DNA of 36,085 nucleotides from an uncultured Flavonifractor sp. (GTDB lineage: Bacteria; Bacillota; Clostridia; Oscillospirales; Oscillospiraceae): the NCBI GenBank assembly GCA_947346365.1, contig CANAAV010000024.1, forward strand, positions 1 to 36,085, written 5' to 3'. Positions 24,418 to 31,467 of the stretch are shown here, piece by piece. The notes beneath the pieces were generated by a model that had not been told where the DNA came from, did no database searches, and saw only the letters and a program-made list of their open reading frames with translations. The translations under genes and the position numbers were made by a program. Numbering within the stretch: the first letter of the stretch is position 1; every line of letters starts with the position of its first letter.

Positions 24418-24812
24418 CCAGAAGAGAACAGGTCGCCCAGCTGAGGGCGGATACGCGGGTGCATTATAATTGCTGTCAATCCGTCCTGCTCCCCTTTTGC
24501 CAGGTGTGCGGCCTGGAGCGTGAAACGGCGTTCAAGCTGGGGGAATATTTTAACGCAGGGATGCGGATGGGCGCTGTGTGCGGCGCGGTGACCGGGGGCC
24601 TAATGGTGCTGGGTATGGCGGGAGCCGGCGAGGAGACAGTGAAACGCTTCCGGGAGGAGGTGCAGGGGCGCTATGGAGCGCTGGACTGCGCCGCGCTGCT
24701 AAAACGGGCCCAGGACCGGGGGCTTGAGCGCAAGCCCCACTGTGACGCAGTGGTGGAAGAGGCGGTGGCGCTGGTGGAGCAGCTTTTGCTGGAAGAGGGC
24801 AGGCAGGTTTAA
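24414..24812 (+). CDS. C_GCAxxG_C_C family protein
   Basis: A 132-residue protein with the family's conserved cysteine pattern: YNCCQSVLLPFCQVCG at the N-terminus, the signature GMRMGAVCGAVTGG (G-x-C-G-A-x-x-G), LDCAALL and a C-terminal HCDAVVEEAV. The cysteines probably bind a metal or redox cofactor. The family is common in anaerobes and usually unassigned, often near redox proteins. ATG overlaps the DUF4177 stop (ATGA), so the two are co-translated. It ends 68 bases before a bidirectional hairpin. Confidence 0.88.
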   Translation: MTRREQVAQLRADTRVHYNCCQSVLLPFCQVCGLERETAFKLGEYFNAGMRMGAVCGAVTGGLMVLGMAGAGEETVKRFREEVQGRYGALDCAALLKRAQDRGLERKPHCDAVVEEAVALVEQLLLEEGRQV

Positions 24813-24858
24813 AGCGGTGCCCGGAAAATAAGAGCGCCCAGAGCGGAGGAAAATTCCA

Positions 24859-24916
24859 CGCCCAGAGGGCGGTGAAACCCAAAAGAAAAGACTGCCATAG
24901 GCGGTCTTTTCTTTTG
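24859..24916. terminator. Hairpin with GGGTTTCACCGCCC tail
   Basis: Positions 24880-24896 and 24900-24916 form a 17-bp stem (one G-T pair, loop ATA) with AAAAGAAAAGAC/GTCTTTTCTTTT arms. It should end plus-strand transcription from the C_GCAxxG_C_C gene. On the minus strand it is followed by GGGTTTCACCGCCC (24880-24867), the same tail that follows the tRNA-Cys and tRNA-Arg terminators. Confidence 0.7.
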
Positions 24917-25070
24917 CAATAAGCGGTCAAAATCGATTTCTCGGGAGAGCCGTCCCCGAGTCCCCGTCCGCCGCCAGTGCGGCATACAAGCGTTTTGCCG
25001 CAGGCAAAACCTTGAAATCGCCCGGATTTATTCCGGGCGATTTGAGTGCAATCAGAGGTGGAGCCACCCG
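24917..25070. other. Structured intergenic region without a gene
   Basis: Between two terminator-like hairpins lie, in order, CTCGGG/CCCGAG (24940-24960), GCCGC/GCGGC (24970-24983), GTTTTGCC/GGCAAAAC (24992-25010, loop GCA) and AAATCGCCCGG/CCGGGCGATTT (25015-25043, 11 bp perfect). I see no protein-coding signal or ribosome site. It may be an uncharacterised structured RNA or stacked repeats. Confidence 0.45.
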
Positions 25071-25084
25071 AAGGGCGGCGAAAC

Positions 25085-25125
25085 CCAAAATAAAAAGACA
25101 CCCGAAGGGTGTCTTTTTATTTTGG
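25085..25125 (-). terminator. Terminator after tRNA-Arg
   Basis: A 19-bp perfect stem (25085-25103 with 25107-25125) whose minus-strand loop closes as CCC-TTC-GGG. The ascending strand starts with CCA of the tRNA, so the tail is shared by tRNA and terminator. GGGTTTCGCCGCCC follows. Confidence 0.85.
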
Positions 25126-25199
25126 TACGGCTGAAGGGATTCGAACCCCCGACCTTTTGGTTCGTAGCCAAACACTCTATCCAGCTGAGCTACAGCCGC
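25123..25199 (-). tRNA. tRNA-Arg (ACG)
   Basis: Reading the minus strand, the acceptor stem GCGGCTG pairs with CAGCCGT (a G-T first pair), followed by discriminator A and encoded CCA (25125-25123). The anticodon stem TTTGG/CCAAA closes loop CTACGAA, giving anticodon ACG, which is read as ICG after deamination (arginine). T arm GGGGGTTCGAATCCC. The 77-base length including CCA is normal. Confidence 0.95.
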
Positions 25200-25240
25200 A
25201 TACTGCCTGTGGAAAAACATCTTCACTCGACAGCTTACTT

Positions 25241-25269
25241 ATAATAGCATGAAATTGGACAAAATGCAA
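25241..25269 (-). promoter_or_regulatory. Candidate promoter of tRNA-Arg
   Basis: On the minus strand, TTGCAT (25269-25264), 17 bases, TATTAT (25246-25241). The predicted start is about 35 bases before the mature tRNA. Confidence 0.4.
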
Positions 25270-25340
25270 GAGGAAATTTTCCAAAACACAAAATTTTTAA
25301 GAAACGGCAGATGAGGGACCGCTTAGGGGCTATGTATGGC

Positions 25341-26315
25341 TCAGGGGGAAATGTGCATATCCTTTAGACAGAGCAATATCTCGGCGCCGACCGCCTCTAC
25401 CGTTTTTAGATTTCCGCGCCCGTCCATGCAGTCCAGAATTTTGATTTCGGGAATTTTGCCGGCAAGGGTCCGGTAGATGCCGTGGCAGCACCGCAGAAGC
25501 GCCTGAGAGGATTCATATACGTCCAGCCCGTCGGTATAGTCCCGCCCCCCTTTTTTCAGCACGTTTTCCCCGCAGAGGTCAGACTTTGTGTCCAAATACA
25601 GATAGAGATCTGGGACAGGCAGCGCAAGCTGCGTGTGCTCCAGTGAGAAGACCCAGTCGGCAAATTCCTGATGGAAGCCATTATATTTGCGGGCGGACTG
25701 GTAAACAACGTTTGACAGGGTGTAGCGGTTAAAAATAACGTAGTCATAGTCCTCCAAACGGAGAGGACGCATGGCGTTCCAGCGGTCCAGAGCATACCAA
25801 AGGCACATGGATTTTTCATCTAAATCCAGAGCGGAGGTGCTGTCCCGGCCGGAGAGGAGGCCTCCGATCTCCTTTCCGAAAAAACTGCCGTACTGGGGAA
25901 AATCAATCAGGCAGACCCGGCTGCCGCTTTGCTCCAGAGCGGCGGAGAGCTTATTTGCCTGGACGGTCTTTCCAGAGCCGTCCAATCCCTCAATGCCGAT
26001 TATAACCGGTTGAGGAGCATCAAACCAGCGCAGAAAGTTCCGGAATAGGCGGGAAGCACTTTGAGCAGGGAGAGAAAAGGTGGCAGAAAAGGCGGCGGTA
26101 CACTGCTCCTGCGCCTGAGTGCCGGAGAGAAGCGCCGGATGGTCTTTCACGGCCTGGTCAAGCCAGGAGAGCGCGTCAAAAGCGCGTAGAGCATCCTGCT
26201 GGGCTGGGAAATAGAGGGAAGGCGCCTCAAACCACTGAAGAACGGCGCGGCAGTCGGACTCAGCCAGCGCATGGTAGCGGTACGCTTGCGCAAGTTGGGA
26301 AAAATTTTTTTTCAT
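25341..26315 (-). CDS. Thymidylate-kinase-like P-loop protein with N-terminal extension
   Basis: A 324-residue protein. Residues ~105-310 match the thymidylate kinase fold: P-loop VIIGIEGLDGSGKTVQANKL, then VCLIDFPQYG, the DRWNAM segment and VIFNRYTLSNVVYQSARK. The family's later PDLYLYLDTK block is also present. Ordinary Tmk is about 205-215 residues and starts near the P-loop. Here ~100 extra N-terminal residues (SQLAQAYRYHALAESDCRAVLQWFEAP...) precede it and are of unknown role. It may therefore be a specialised nucleotide kinase rather than the housekeeping Tmk. It stands alone between tRNA-Arg and the DUF4363-DUF421 pair. Confidence 0.8.
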   Translation of the reverse strand: MKKNFSQLAQAYRYHALAESDCRAVLQWFEAPSLYFPAQQDALRAFDALSWLDQAVKDHPALLSGTQAQEQCTAAFSATFSLPAQSASRLFRNFLRWFDAPQPVIIGIEGLDGSGKTVQANKLSAALEQSGSRVCLIDFPQYGSFFGKEIGGLLSGRDSTSALDLDEKSMCLWYALDRWNAMRPLRLEDYDYVIFNRYTLSNVVYQSARKYNGFHQEFADWVFSLEHTQLALPVPDLYLYLDTKSDLCGENVLKKGGRDYTDGLDVYESSQALLRCCHGIYRTLAGKIPEIKILDCMDGRGNLKTVEAVGAEILLCLKDMHISP

Positions 26316-26476
26316 AGCGGCTCCTCTTCCGATCCGGCGAGCGGGAGATGGGGCCTGATTGTCCGTGCAGACGGTTCCCGGCGCGAATCAAATGAAAATG
26401 CGTGTTCTCCAGAGACAGGCGCGCCGTCAAGCGTGCCGCCCGGGCTATCCGTGTACGAAAGGCCCACTCTGGAGCT

Positions 26477-26505
26477 ATTGTACCACACCTGGCCCCAAGA
26501 TGCCA
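26477..26505 (-). promoter_or_regulatory. Candidate promoter of the thymidylate-kinase-like gene
   Basis: On the minus strand, TGGCAT (26505-26500), 17 bases, TACAAT (26482-26477) preceded by TGG, an extended -10. The leader to ATG 26315 is about 155 bases with no strong structure noted. Confidence 0.4.
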
Positions 26506-26534
26506 GACCTTACTTGGAGAGGAACGCAGCGCCG

Positions 26535-26915
26535 CTACAACACGTTTTTTAAAGAAAGCTGCTCCGCCTCGCACAGAAGGCTGATCAGGGAGATCAGGCG
26601 GGCGTTGGAGGCGGCGTATTCTCCCTGCTCCTGGGCATCTAAAAAGGCGGCGGTCTCGCCAAAGCAGGTTTGGATCTGGTCGGCGTCGGCATGACGCAGA
26701 GCGACATGGAGGTAGAGCTCCTGCTCTTCCCAGAGCTCCAGCGCGGCCTGGGTGAGGGAAGCGGCCTGCTGCCAATTTTCCGCCGCGGCCTGGGCCTGCG
26801 CCTGAGTGAGCAGGCCGGTGAGCCGCGTGCCCAAACTCTGGACGCAGCGGCTGTGGAACAGGGTGGCACAGAAAAGAGCGGCCAAAATAGCCAAGGCAAA
26901 CCAAGCGCGTTTCAT
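26535..26915 (-). CDS. DUF4363 family protein
   Basis: A 126-residue protein: one N-terminal helix (MKRAWFALAILAALFCATLF, a membrane anchor or uncleaved signal) followed by a helical extracytoplasmic region (AAENWQQAASLTQAALELWEEQELYLHVALRHADADQI...). This fits DUF4363. ATG 26915 has GGAGG and overlaps the DUF421 stop (ATGA). Longer in-frame extensions run inside the DUF421 gene and are rejected. The pairing of DUF4363 with DUF421 recurs in clostridia; the function of the pair is not established. Confidence 0.8.
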   Translation of the reverse strand: MKRAWFALAILAALFCATLFHSRCVQSLGTRLTGLLTQAQAQAAAENWQQAASLTQAALELWEEQELYLHVALRHADADQIQTCFGETAAFLDAQEQGEYAASNARLISLISLLCEAEQLSLKNVL

Positions 26916-27592
26916 TTTGCCGCCTCCTTTTCCACCAGGTAAACCCGCTTTTGCTCGTCCACCGTCAGCAGGAAGACCTGGGCGGGATTGTGAAGCTTGC
27001 GGGCCTTGAGCTGCTTGTCCAGCCAAGCGCGGTCCAGTCCCCGGGTGCGCAGATTGTGCTCCAGAACGCGGCCGTCGTTGATAATAATGATGGGCAGGCC
27101 CACGTCGTCGGGGGTTACGTTCATCTGTTTGGCTGTGGCGGGCAGCTGGTTGGCGTAGGGGAGCACGGAGATCTGCCCGTTGGTCTCCAAAATGGCGTAT
27201 TTTACCGTGGACAGGTCGGTGACCCCTTTCATGCGCAGCTCCTCCATAAGCTCGTCAATGGTGAAGCGGTTTTTTCTCATTTCCCGCTGATGGAGCCTGC
27301 CGTTTTCCACGATGATGGAGGGCCGGCCGCAGACAATGGCCCGGAAACGCACGCTGTGCATGGTGAGAACGGAGAGGAGCATGGTGATGCACAAGAGCGT
27401 CAATATCGGGATGATGCCGGTGAGCAGGGGAATGCCGAAATCCTGCATCGGCACGGCGGCCAGATCGGCAATGATGAGGGCGAGCACGAGCTCGGAAGGC
27501 TCCAGTTCCCCCACCTGACGCTTGCCCATAAGACGGATGCCCGCGATAATAAGCAGGTAGAGTATAATGGTGCGCAGGAATGCGATAACCAT
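26912..27592 (-). CDS. DUF421/YetF family membrane protein
   Basis: A 226-residue membrane protein. Three N-terminal helices lie within residues 1-80 (FLRTIILYLLIIAGIRLMGKRQVGELEPSELVLALIIADLAAVP...). The cytoplasmic DUF421 domain follows: VCGRPSIIVENGRL, FTIDELMEELRMKGVTDLSTVKYAILETNGQISVLPY. The GKRQVGELEPSELV block is the family hallmark. YetF-like proteins in Bacillus are linked to spore germination and envelope functions in some reports, but the activity is not known. ATG 27592 has GGGGGG upstream. It is first in a two-gene operon with DUF4363. Confidence 0.88.
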   Translation of the reverse strand: MVIAFLRTIILYLLIIAGIRLMGKRQVGELEPSELVLALIIADLAAVPMQDFGIPLLTGIIPILTLLCITMLLSVLTMHSVRFRAIVCGRPSIIVENGRLHQREMRKNRFTIDELMEELRMKGVTDLSTVKYAILETNGQISVLPYANQLPATAKQMNVTPDDVGLPIIIINDGRVLEHNLRTRGLDRAWLDKQLKARKLHNPAQVFLLTVDEQKRVYLVEKEAAK

Positions 27593-27706
27593 GGACGCAA
27601 GCCCCCCACAGGAGTGTTTGGTGCTATTGTGAGCCGCGGGGAGGGAAAATATACGGCAGGCCGGCCCATGGTAGAGAGGGGGGAAAACGCGCGCTCAGAA
27701 CGCGAC

Positions 27707-27742
27707 TATGCCGTTGAAGCGGCTGGCCGCTTCAACGGCATA
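27707..27742. repeat. Perfect 17-bp palindrome
   Basis: TATGCCGTTGAAGCGGC (27707-27723) and GCCGCTTCAACGGCATA (27726-27742) are perfect inverted copies separated by two bases. No T-tract follows on either strand. It sits 11 bases from repeat copy B, between divergently placed units. Confidence 0.75.
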
Positions 27743-27753
27743 GGGTGAGTGGG

Positions 27754-27914
27754 CCTGGTTTGAAAAAGGGAAATATGCCCCGGGGCGAGGGATTTTTTCA
27801 ACTGGCAAGGGGTTTGACGCGGGAATCCTGGCGGAATTCAAGGAGAAGCCCCGCCGTCCAGGTGGAAAAAGGCCCGCCATTTGGGCGTTTTTACAATTTT
27901 CAAACAAGGTCTAG
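27754..27914. repeat. MITE-like repeat, copy B
   Basis: The left end is CCTGGTTTGAAAAAGG (27754-27769). The right end, reversed, is CTAG-A-CCTTGTTTGAAAATTG (27914-27894). It contains GGCGAGGGATTTTTTC, matching the internal block of copies A and C. It lies 45 bases past the stop of ridA. An added hairpin AAGGTCT/AGACCTT (27906-27925) overlaps its right end. Confidence 0.65.
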
Positions 27915-27959
27915 GCAGAGACCTTATTTATGAAACAGGGCATAAGGAAGCGGCGGATT

Positions 27960-28334
27960 TTATTTTACCGCCACGGCCTCGATCTCAAACAGCGCGCCCT
28001 TGGGCAGAGCGGCCACCTGGACGCAGGAACGGGCGGGCGCTTCGCCGGTGAAGTACTCGGCATAAATGGCGTTGATAGCGGCAAAGTCGTTGATATCCGC
28101 CAAGAAGACGGTGGTTTTGACCACGTCGGCGCAGGTCATGCCGCCTGCGGCCAAAACGGCGGCCAGATTATCCAAGGCCTGACGGGCTTGCGCCTCAACC
28201 CCGGCGGGCAGCTCCCCGGTGGCGGGGATCAGGCCCAGCTGGCCAGAGGTGTAGAGCGTGCTGCCGGCCAGCTTGGCGTGACAGTAAGGCCCTACGGCGG
28301 CGGGGGCGTTGGCGGCGGTGATGGTTTGATTCAT
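27960..28334 (-). CDS. ridA: RidA family enamine/imine deaminase
   Basis: A 124-residue protein. RidA hydrolyses reactive 2-aminoacrylate and related enamine/imine intermediates made by PLP enzymes, protecting them from damage. The family signature is complete: NAPAAVGPYCHAKLAGSTLYTSGQLGL at the N-terminus and ARSCVQVAALPKGALFEIEAVAV at the C-terminus. R102 corresponds to the substrate-carboxylate-binding arginine. ATG 28334 has AAGGAGG eight bases upstream. The in-frame extension to 28457 runs through repeat copy C and is not coding. The gene is flanked by repeat copies C (leader side) and B (3' side). Confidence 0.95.
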   Translation of the reverse strand: MNQTITAANAPAAVGPYCHAKLAGSTLYTSGQLGLIPATGELPAGVEAQARQALDNLAAVLAAGGMTCADVVKTTVFLADINDFAAINAIYAEYFTGEAPARSCVQVAALPKGALFEIEAVAVK

Positions 28335-28364
28335 GGGATGTTCCTCCTTGCAGTAATGGTTCGG

Positions 28365-28445
28365 CCGTGTTTGAGACAGGTCAAAATACCCGGGGGGCGG
28401 AAAAAATCTCTCGCCGCTGTGCATTGCGCCAATTTTCAAACACGG
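28365..28445. repeat. MITE-like repeat, copy C (short)
   Basis: An 81-bp element: CCGTGTTTGAGACAG (28365-28379) and, reversed, CCGTGTTTGAAAATTG (28445-28430) are its inverted ends. On the minus strand the interior reads GGCGAGAGATTTTTTC, as in copies A and B. It occupies the ridA leader, starting 31 bases upstream of the start codon, and lacks the long central hairpins of copy A. Confidence 0.65.
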
Positions 28446-28572
28446 CTTACGTTCCATTATAGCGGGTATCCAACAAAAAGCAAGAGGGACAGACGGTTTT
28501 TTGCCTGGGCGGGCCGCCGTGCGGGTGAAAGAAATTTGACCTGGGAACTTTATGAAATCGTCACCTATTTTT

Positions 28573-28602
28573 AAGACAGTCTTGAGCGGCGTCCGGTAAA
28601 AT
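28573..28602 (+). promoter_or_regulatory. Candidate promoter/operator of the BceAB-type genes
   Basis: AAGACA (28573-28578), 18 bases, TAAAAT (28597-28602). The -35 lies in the palindrome AAGACAGTCTT (28573-28583), suitable for binding of a dimeric regulator. A strong AAGGAGGAAGGACC ribosome site precedes ATG 28631. Confidence 0.4.
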
Positions 28603-28630
28603 ACGGTTATTCCAAAAAGGAGGAAGGACC

Positions 28631-29398
28631 ATGGAGCCCATTTTACAGGTCGATCAGCTGGAAAAATGCTATGGAGTCCGGGGAAGCGTTACCCGCGCCA
28701 TTGACGGGATCAGCTTTCAGGTGGAGCGGGGGGAGTTCGTGGGAATTATGGGTGCGTCGGGCAGCGGAAAGACGACCCTGCTCAACTGCATCGCCACCAT
28801 TGACGCGCCCAGCGCCGGGCGGATTATCATCGAGGGGAAGGACGTGACAAAGCTGCGGGGGAGAGAGCTCTCCCGGTTCCGGCGGGAGCGGCTGGGGTTT
28901 GTGTTTCAGGACGCCAATCTGTTGGATACCCTCACCGCCTTTGAAAATATTGCCCTGGCGCTGACCATCCAAAAGGTCCCGGCCGCTCAGGTGGAGCCCA
29001 GGGTGCGGGAGAGCGCCCAGCTGCTGGAAATCAGCGACTGTCTGGACAAATATCCCTATCAGATGTCCGGCGGACAGCGCCAGCGGGCCGCCGCGGCCCG
29101 GGCGATGATTACAGACCCGGCCCTGGTTTTGGCGGACGAGCCCACTGGGGCCCTGGACTCAAAATCCGCCCGGCTGCTGCTGGACCGGTTTGCGGAACTG
29201 AACGTGAGGAAGAAAGCCACCATACTGATGGTCACCCACGACGCCTTTACCGCCTCCTACTGCCGGCGCATCCTTTTCATTAAAGACGGAAAGCCCTTCA
29301 CCGAGCTGAACCGGGGGGCCGGGGACCGGCGGGCCTTCTTTGCGAGGATCATTCAAGTCGTCACCCTGCTGGGAGGTGATTCCGCCGATGTTCTGTAA
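28631..29398 (+). CDS. BceA-type ABC transporter ATPase
   Basis: A 255-residue ATPase. Walker A GASGSGKTTLLN (about 40-51), Q-loop GFVFQDANLLDTLTAFENI, signature MSGGQRQRAAAARA, Walker B LVLADEPTGALDS and H-loop MVTHD. The LLDTL segment after the Q-loop is typical of the peptide-antibiotic BceA group. These transporters detoxify cell-wall-active peptides such as bacitracin and also act as sensors. The stop overlaps the permease gene by 11 bases. Confidence 0.92.
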   Translation: MEPILQVDQLEKCYGVRGSVTRAIDGISFQVERGEFVGIMGASGSGKTTLLNCIATIDAPSAGRIIIEGKDVTKLRGRELSRFRRERLGFVFQDANLLDTLTAFENIALALTIQKVPAAQVEPRVRESAQLLEISDCLDKYPYQMSGGQRQRAAAARAMITDPALVLADEPTGALDSKSARLLLDRFAELNVRKKATILMVTHDAFTASYCRRILFIKDGKPFTELNRGAGDRRAFFARIIQVVTLLGGDSADVL

Positions 29399-31361
29399 GC
29401 TGGCTGTAAAAAATGTGTCCCGCAGCCTGCGGGATTATTCGGTATACTTTATAACGCTGGCTTTTGGCGTGTGTATTTTCTATGTGTTTAATTCTATGGA
29501 CGCCCAATATATAATGGACGCGCTGCGCTCCGCGCAAAGCAATATCGTGGAGGTTCTGGTGAGCCTGATCGACATTCTTTCGGCCTTCGTGTCGGTGGTG
29601 CTGGGCTTTTTAATCCTCTACGCCAACGACTTTATGATCCGGCGGCGCAAGCGGGAGCTGGGCACCTATCTGCTGCTGGGAATGGAAGGACGAAAGGTGT
29701 CCGGGCTTTTGATTCTGGAGACCTTTTTCATCGGCCTGCTCTCCCTGGGTGCCGGCCTGGCGCTGGGCGTGGTGTTGTCCCAGTTTATATCCCAGCTGAC
29801 GGCCGGCGTGTTCCGCATTTCGATGCCGCAGGCTAGGTTTGTGTTTTCTCCCCGGGCAGTGGGCAAGACGGCGGCGTATTTTGGACTGGTTTTTTTGGTA
29901 GTGATGGCGTTTCATTCTTTTTCCATGTCCAGAAAAAAGCTCATCGATCTGCTCCAAGCCCACCGGGAGAACCAGGATTTGAAGCTGAAGAGCGTCAAGG
30001 CCTCCCTGGTGATGTTTTTGGTGGGGGCGGTTTTGCTGGGGACGGCCTATGCCATGCTGCTGATACGGGGCATTCTGCGGGTGGACGCGCTCTTTTTTGT
30101 GATGCTGGGCCTGGGTACGGCGGGTACCCTGCTGTTTTTCCGCTCCCTGTCCGGCTTCCTGCTGAAAATCTGTCAGTCGGCAAAGGGGCTGTACTACCGG
30201 GGTCTGAATATGTTCATTCTGCGGCAGTTCAACGCCCGCATCAACACGACCTATCTGTCTATGACGGTAATCTGCCTGATGCTGTTGCTGGCCATCGGTA
30301 TCACCGCCTGCTCCGTTGGACTCAACGGCACCATCTCCGCTCTGACAGACGGCACGGCGCCTTATGATGTGACGGTGCTTTTTTGGCCCAATGGCGGCAA
30401 AGGGGAGCCGCCTTTGGAGGAATGGCTGGCGGCAGGCGGCTTTGACGCAGAGACTGAGCTGAGCGAGCGGCTGTGTTTTGCCAGCGGCTGGGGAGAATTT
30501 CAGACCCTCAGCGGCTCCGGCGAAACGGCGGTGATGAGCGTTTTGCCCCAGAGCGCCTGTCAGAGGCTGCTGGCGATGCAGGGGAGAGAGCCGCTGGCGC
30601 TGGAGAGCGGACAGTACGGCTTTTTGCTGGGGCCCCAGGCGGAGCTGCCGCCGGAGGCGCGGGAAACGGCGCTGGAGGTGGATGGACGGGCTCTGCTGCC
30701 AGGACCGGCGGTGCGGGCGGCCGTCTATACCGGGGCAAATCCGAAGGAGTGGTACGCGGTGCTGCCTGATGCCGCCATGGAGAGCGTGCACATCAACGAG
30801 TGGAGCCTGGTAGGCAATTACGCCCCCGGCACGGACCAGGAAAAGGCCGGGCGGCGCCTGGAAGAGGCTATGAGAGGTTTAGTCCCGCAGGAGTATGGCT
30901 TAGAGGGGGACGGCTACGGCAGCTACTGGTCCACCAAGCTGGAGATGTATGCTCAGACGATGGGGTCCAAAATTATTGTACTGTTTTTGGGCATCTACCT
31001 GGGGATTGTGTTCCTGCTGTGCTCGGCGGCGGTACTGGCGCTGCAGCAGCTGTCTCAGGCGGCGGACCACCAGGAGCGCTACAGAGTGCTCTCCCGGCTG
31101 GGTGTGGAGGAGAAGATGCGGGACCGCTCGATTTATGTCCAGGTTTTGTTGGCCTTCCTGCTGCCGCTGGGGCTGGCGGTGGTTCACGCAGCGGTGGGCA
31201 TGACCGCGGCCAACGCCGCCATTGCGGAGGTGGGACGGGTGGACTCGGCGGCCTCCAGCGCGGTGACGGCGGCTTTTATTCTGGCAGTCTACGGAGCCTA
31301 CCTGCTGGCAACCTGCTGGGGGAGCCGCCGGATTGTCCGGAGCGCGGACCGGCACGGATAA
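29388..31361 (+). CDS. BceB-type ABC permease
   Basis: A 657-residue permease. ATG 29388 lies eight bases after GGAGGTGA inside the ATPase gene; the longer frame to 29340 is rejected. The layout fits BceB: about ten membrane helices, FtsX domains at both ends, and a large extracellular domain (about residues 320-510, between helices 7 and 8, for example ALTDGTAPYDVTVLFWP...NEWSLVGNYAPG). That domain binds the peptide-lipid target in known members. MFCKLAVKNVSRSLRDYSVYFITLAFGV is a family-typical start. In most genomes a BceRS two-component pair is adjacent; none is found here, so regulation must come from elsewhere. The AT-rich 31375-31410 stretch follows the stop. Confidence 0.92.
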   Translation: MFCKLAVKNVSRSLRDYSVYFITLAFGVCIFYVFNSMDAQYIMDALRSAQSNIVEVLVSLIDILSAFVSVVLGFLILYANDFMIRRRKRELGTYLLLGMEGRKVSGLLILETFFIGLLSLGAGLALGVVLSQFISQLTAGVFRISMPQARFVFSPRAVGKTAAYFGLVFLVVMAFHSFSMSRKKLIDLLQAHRENQDLKLKSVKASLVMFLVGAVLLGTAYAMLLIRGILRVDALFFVMLGLGTAGTLLFFRSLSGFLLKICQSAKGLYYRGLNMFILRQFNARINTTYLSMTVICLMLLLAIGITACSVGLNGTISALTDGTAPYDVTVLFWPNGGKGEPPLEEWLAAGGFDAETELSERLCFASGWGEFQTLSGSGETAVMSVLPQSACQRLLAMQGREPLALESGQYGFLLGPQAELPPEARETALEVDGRALLPGPAVRAAVYTGANPKEWYAVLPDAAMESVHINEWSLVGNYAPGTDQEKAGRRLEEAMRGLVPQEYGLEGDGYGSYWSTKLEMYAQTMGSKIIVLFLGIYLGIVFLLCSAAVLALQQLSQAADHQERYRVLSRLGVEEKMRDRSIYVQVLLAFLLPLGLAVVHAAVGMTAANAAIAEVGRVDSAASSAVTAAFILAVYGAYLLATCWGSRRIVRSADRHG

Positions 31362-31411
31362 ATCTGACAGACTGCATAATATAATCTTTAAAATTATATA
31401 TAAAGTTTACA

Positions 31412-31441
31412 TTGATTATTTTGCGGAAGGTGTGGTATACT
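31412..31441 (+). promoter_or_regulatory. Promoter of the TrhA gene
   Basis: TTGATT (31412-31417), 18 bases, TATACT (31436-31441) with the extended -10 TGG. The leader to ATG 31468 is about 20 bases. Confidence 0.55.
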
Positions 31442-31467
31442 ACCCTTGACAAGGTGGTGGATACCAA

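Noticed and set aside
24550-25101. 183-codon minus-strand frame across the structured intergenic region
   Set aside because: Runs through hairpins and into the C_GCAxxG_C_C gene; no ribosome site; Pro/Arg/Ser-rich residues without a pattern.
28335-28457. Upstream extension of ridA by 41 codons
   Set aside because: The extension translates repeat copy C, and the ribosome site and family N-terminus point to ATG 28334.
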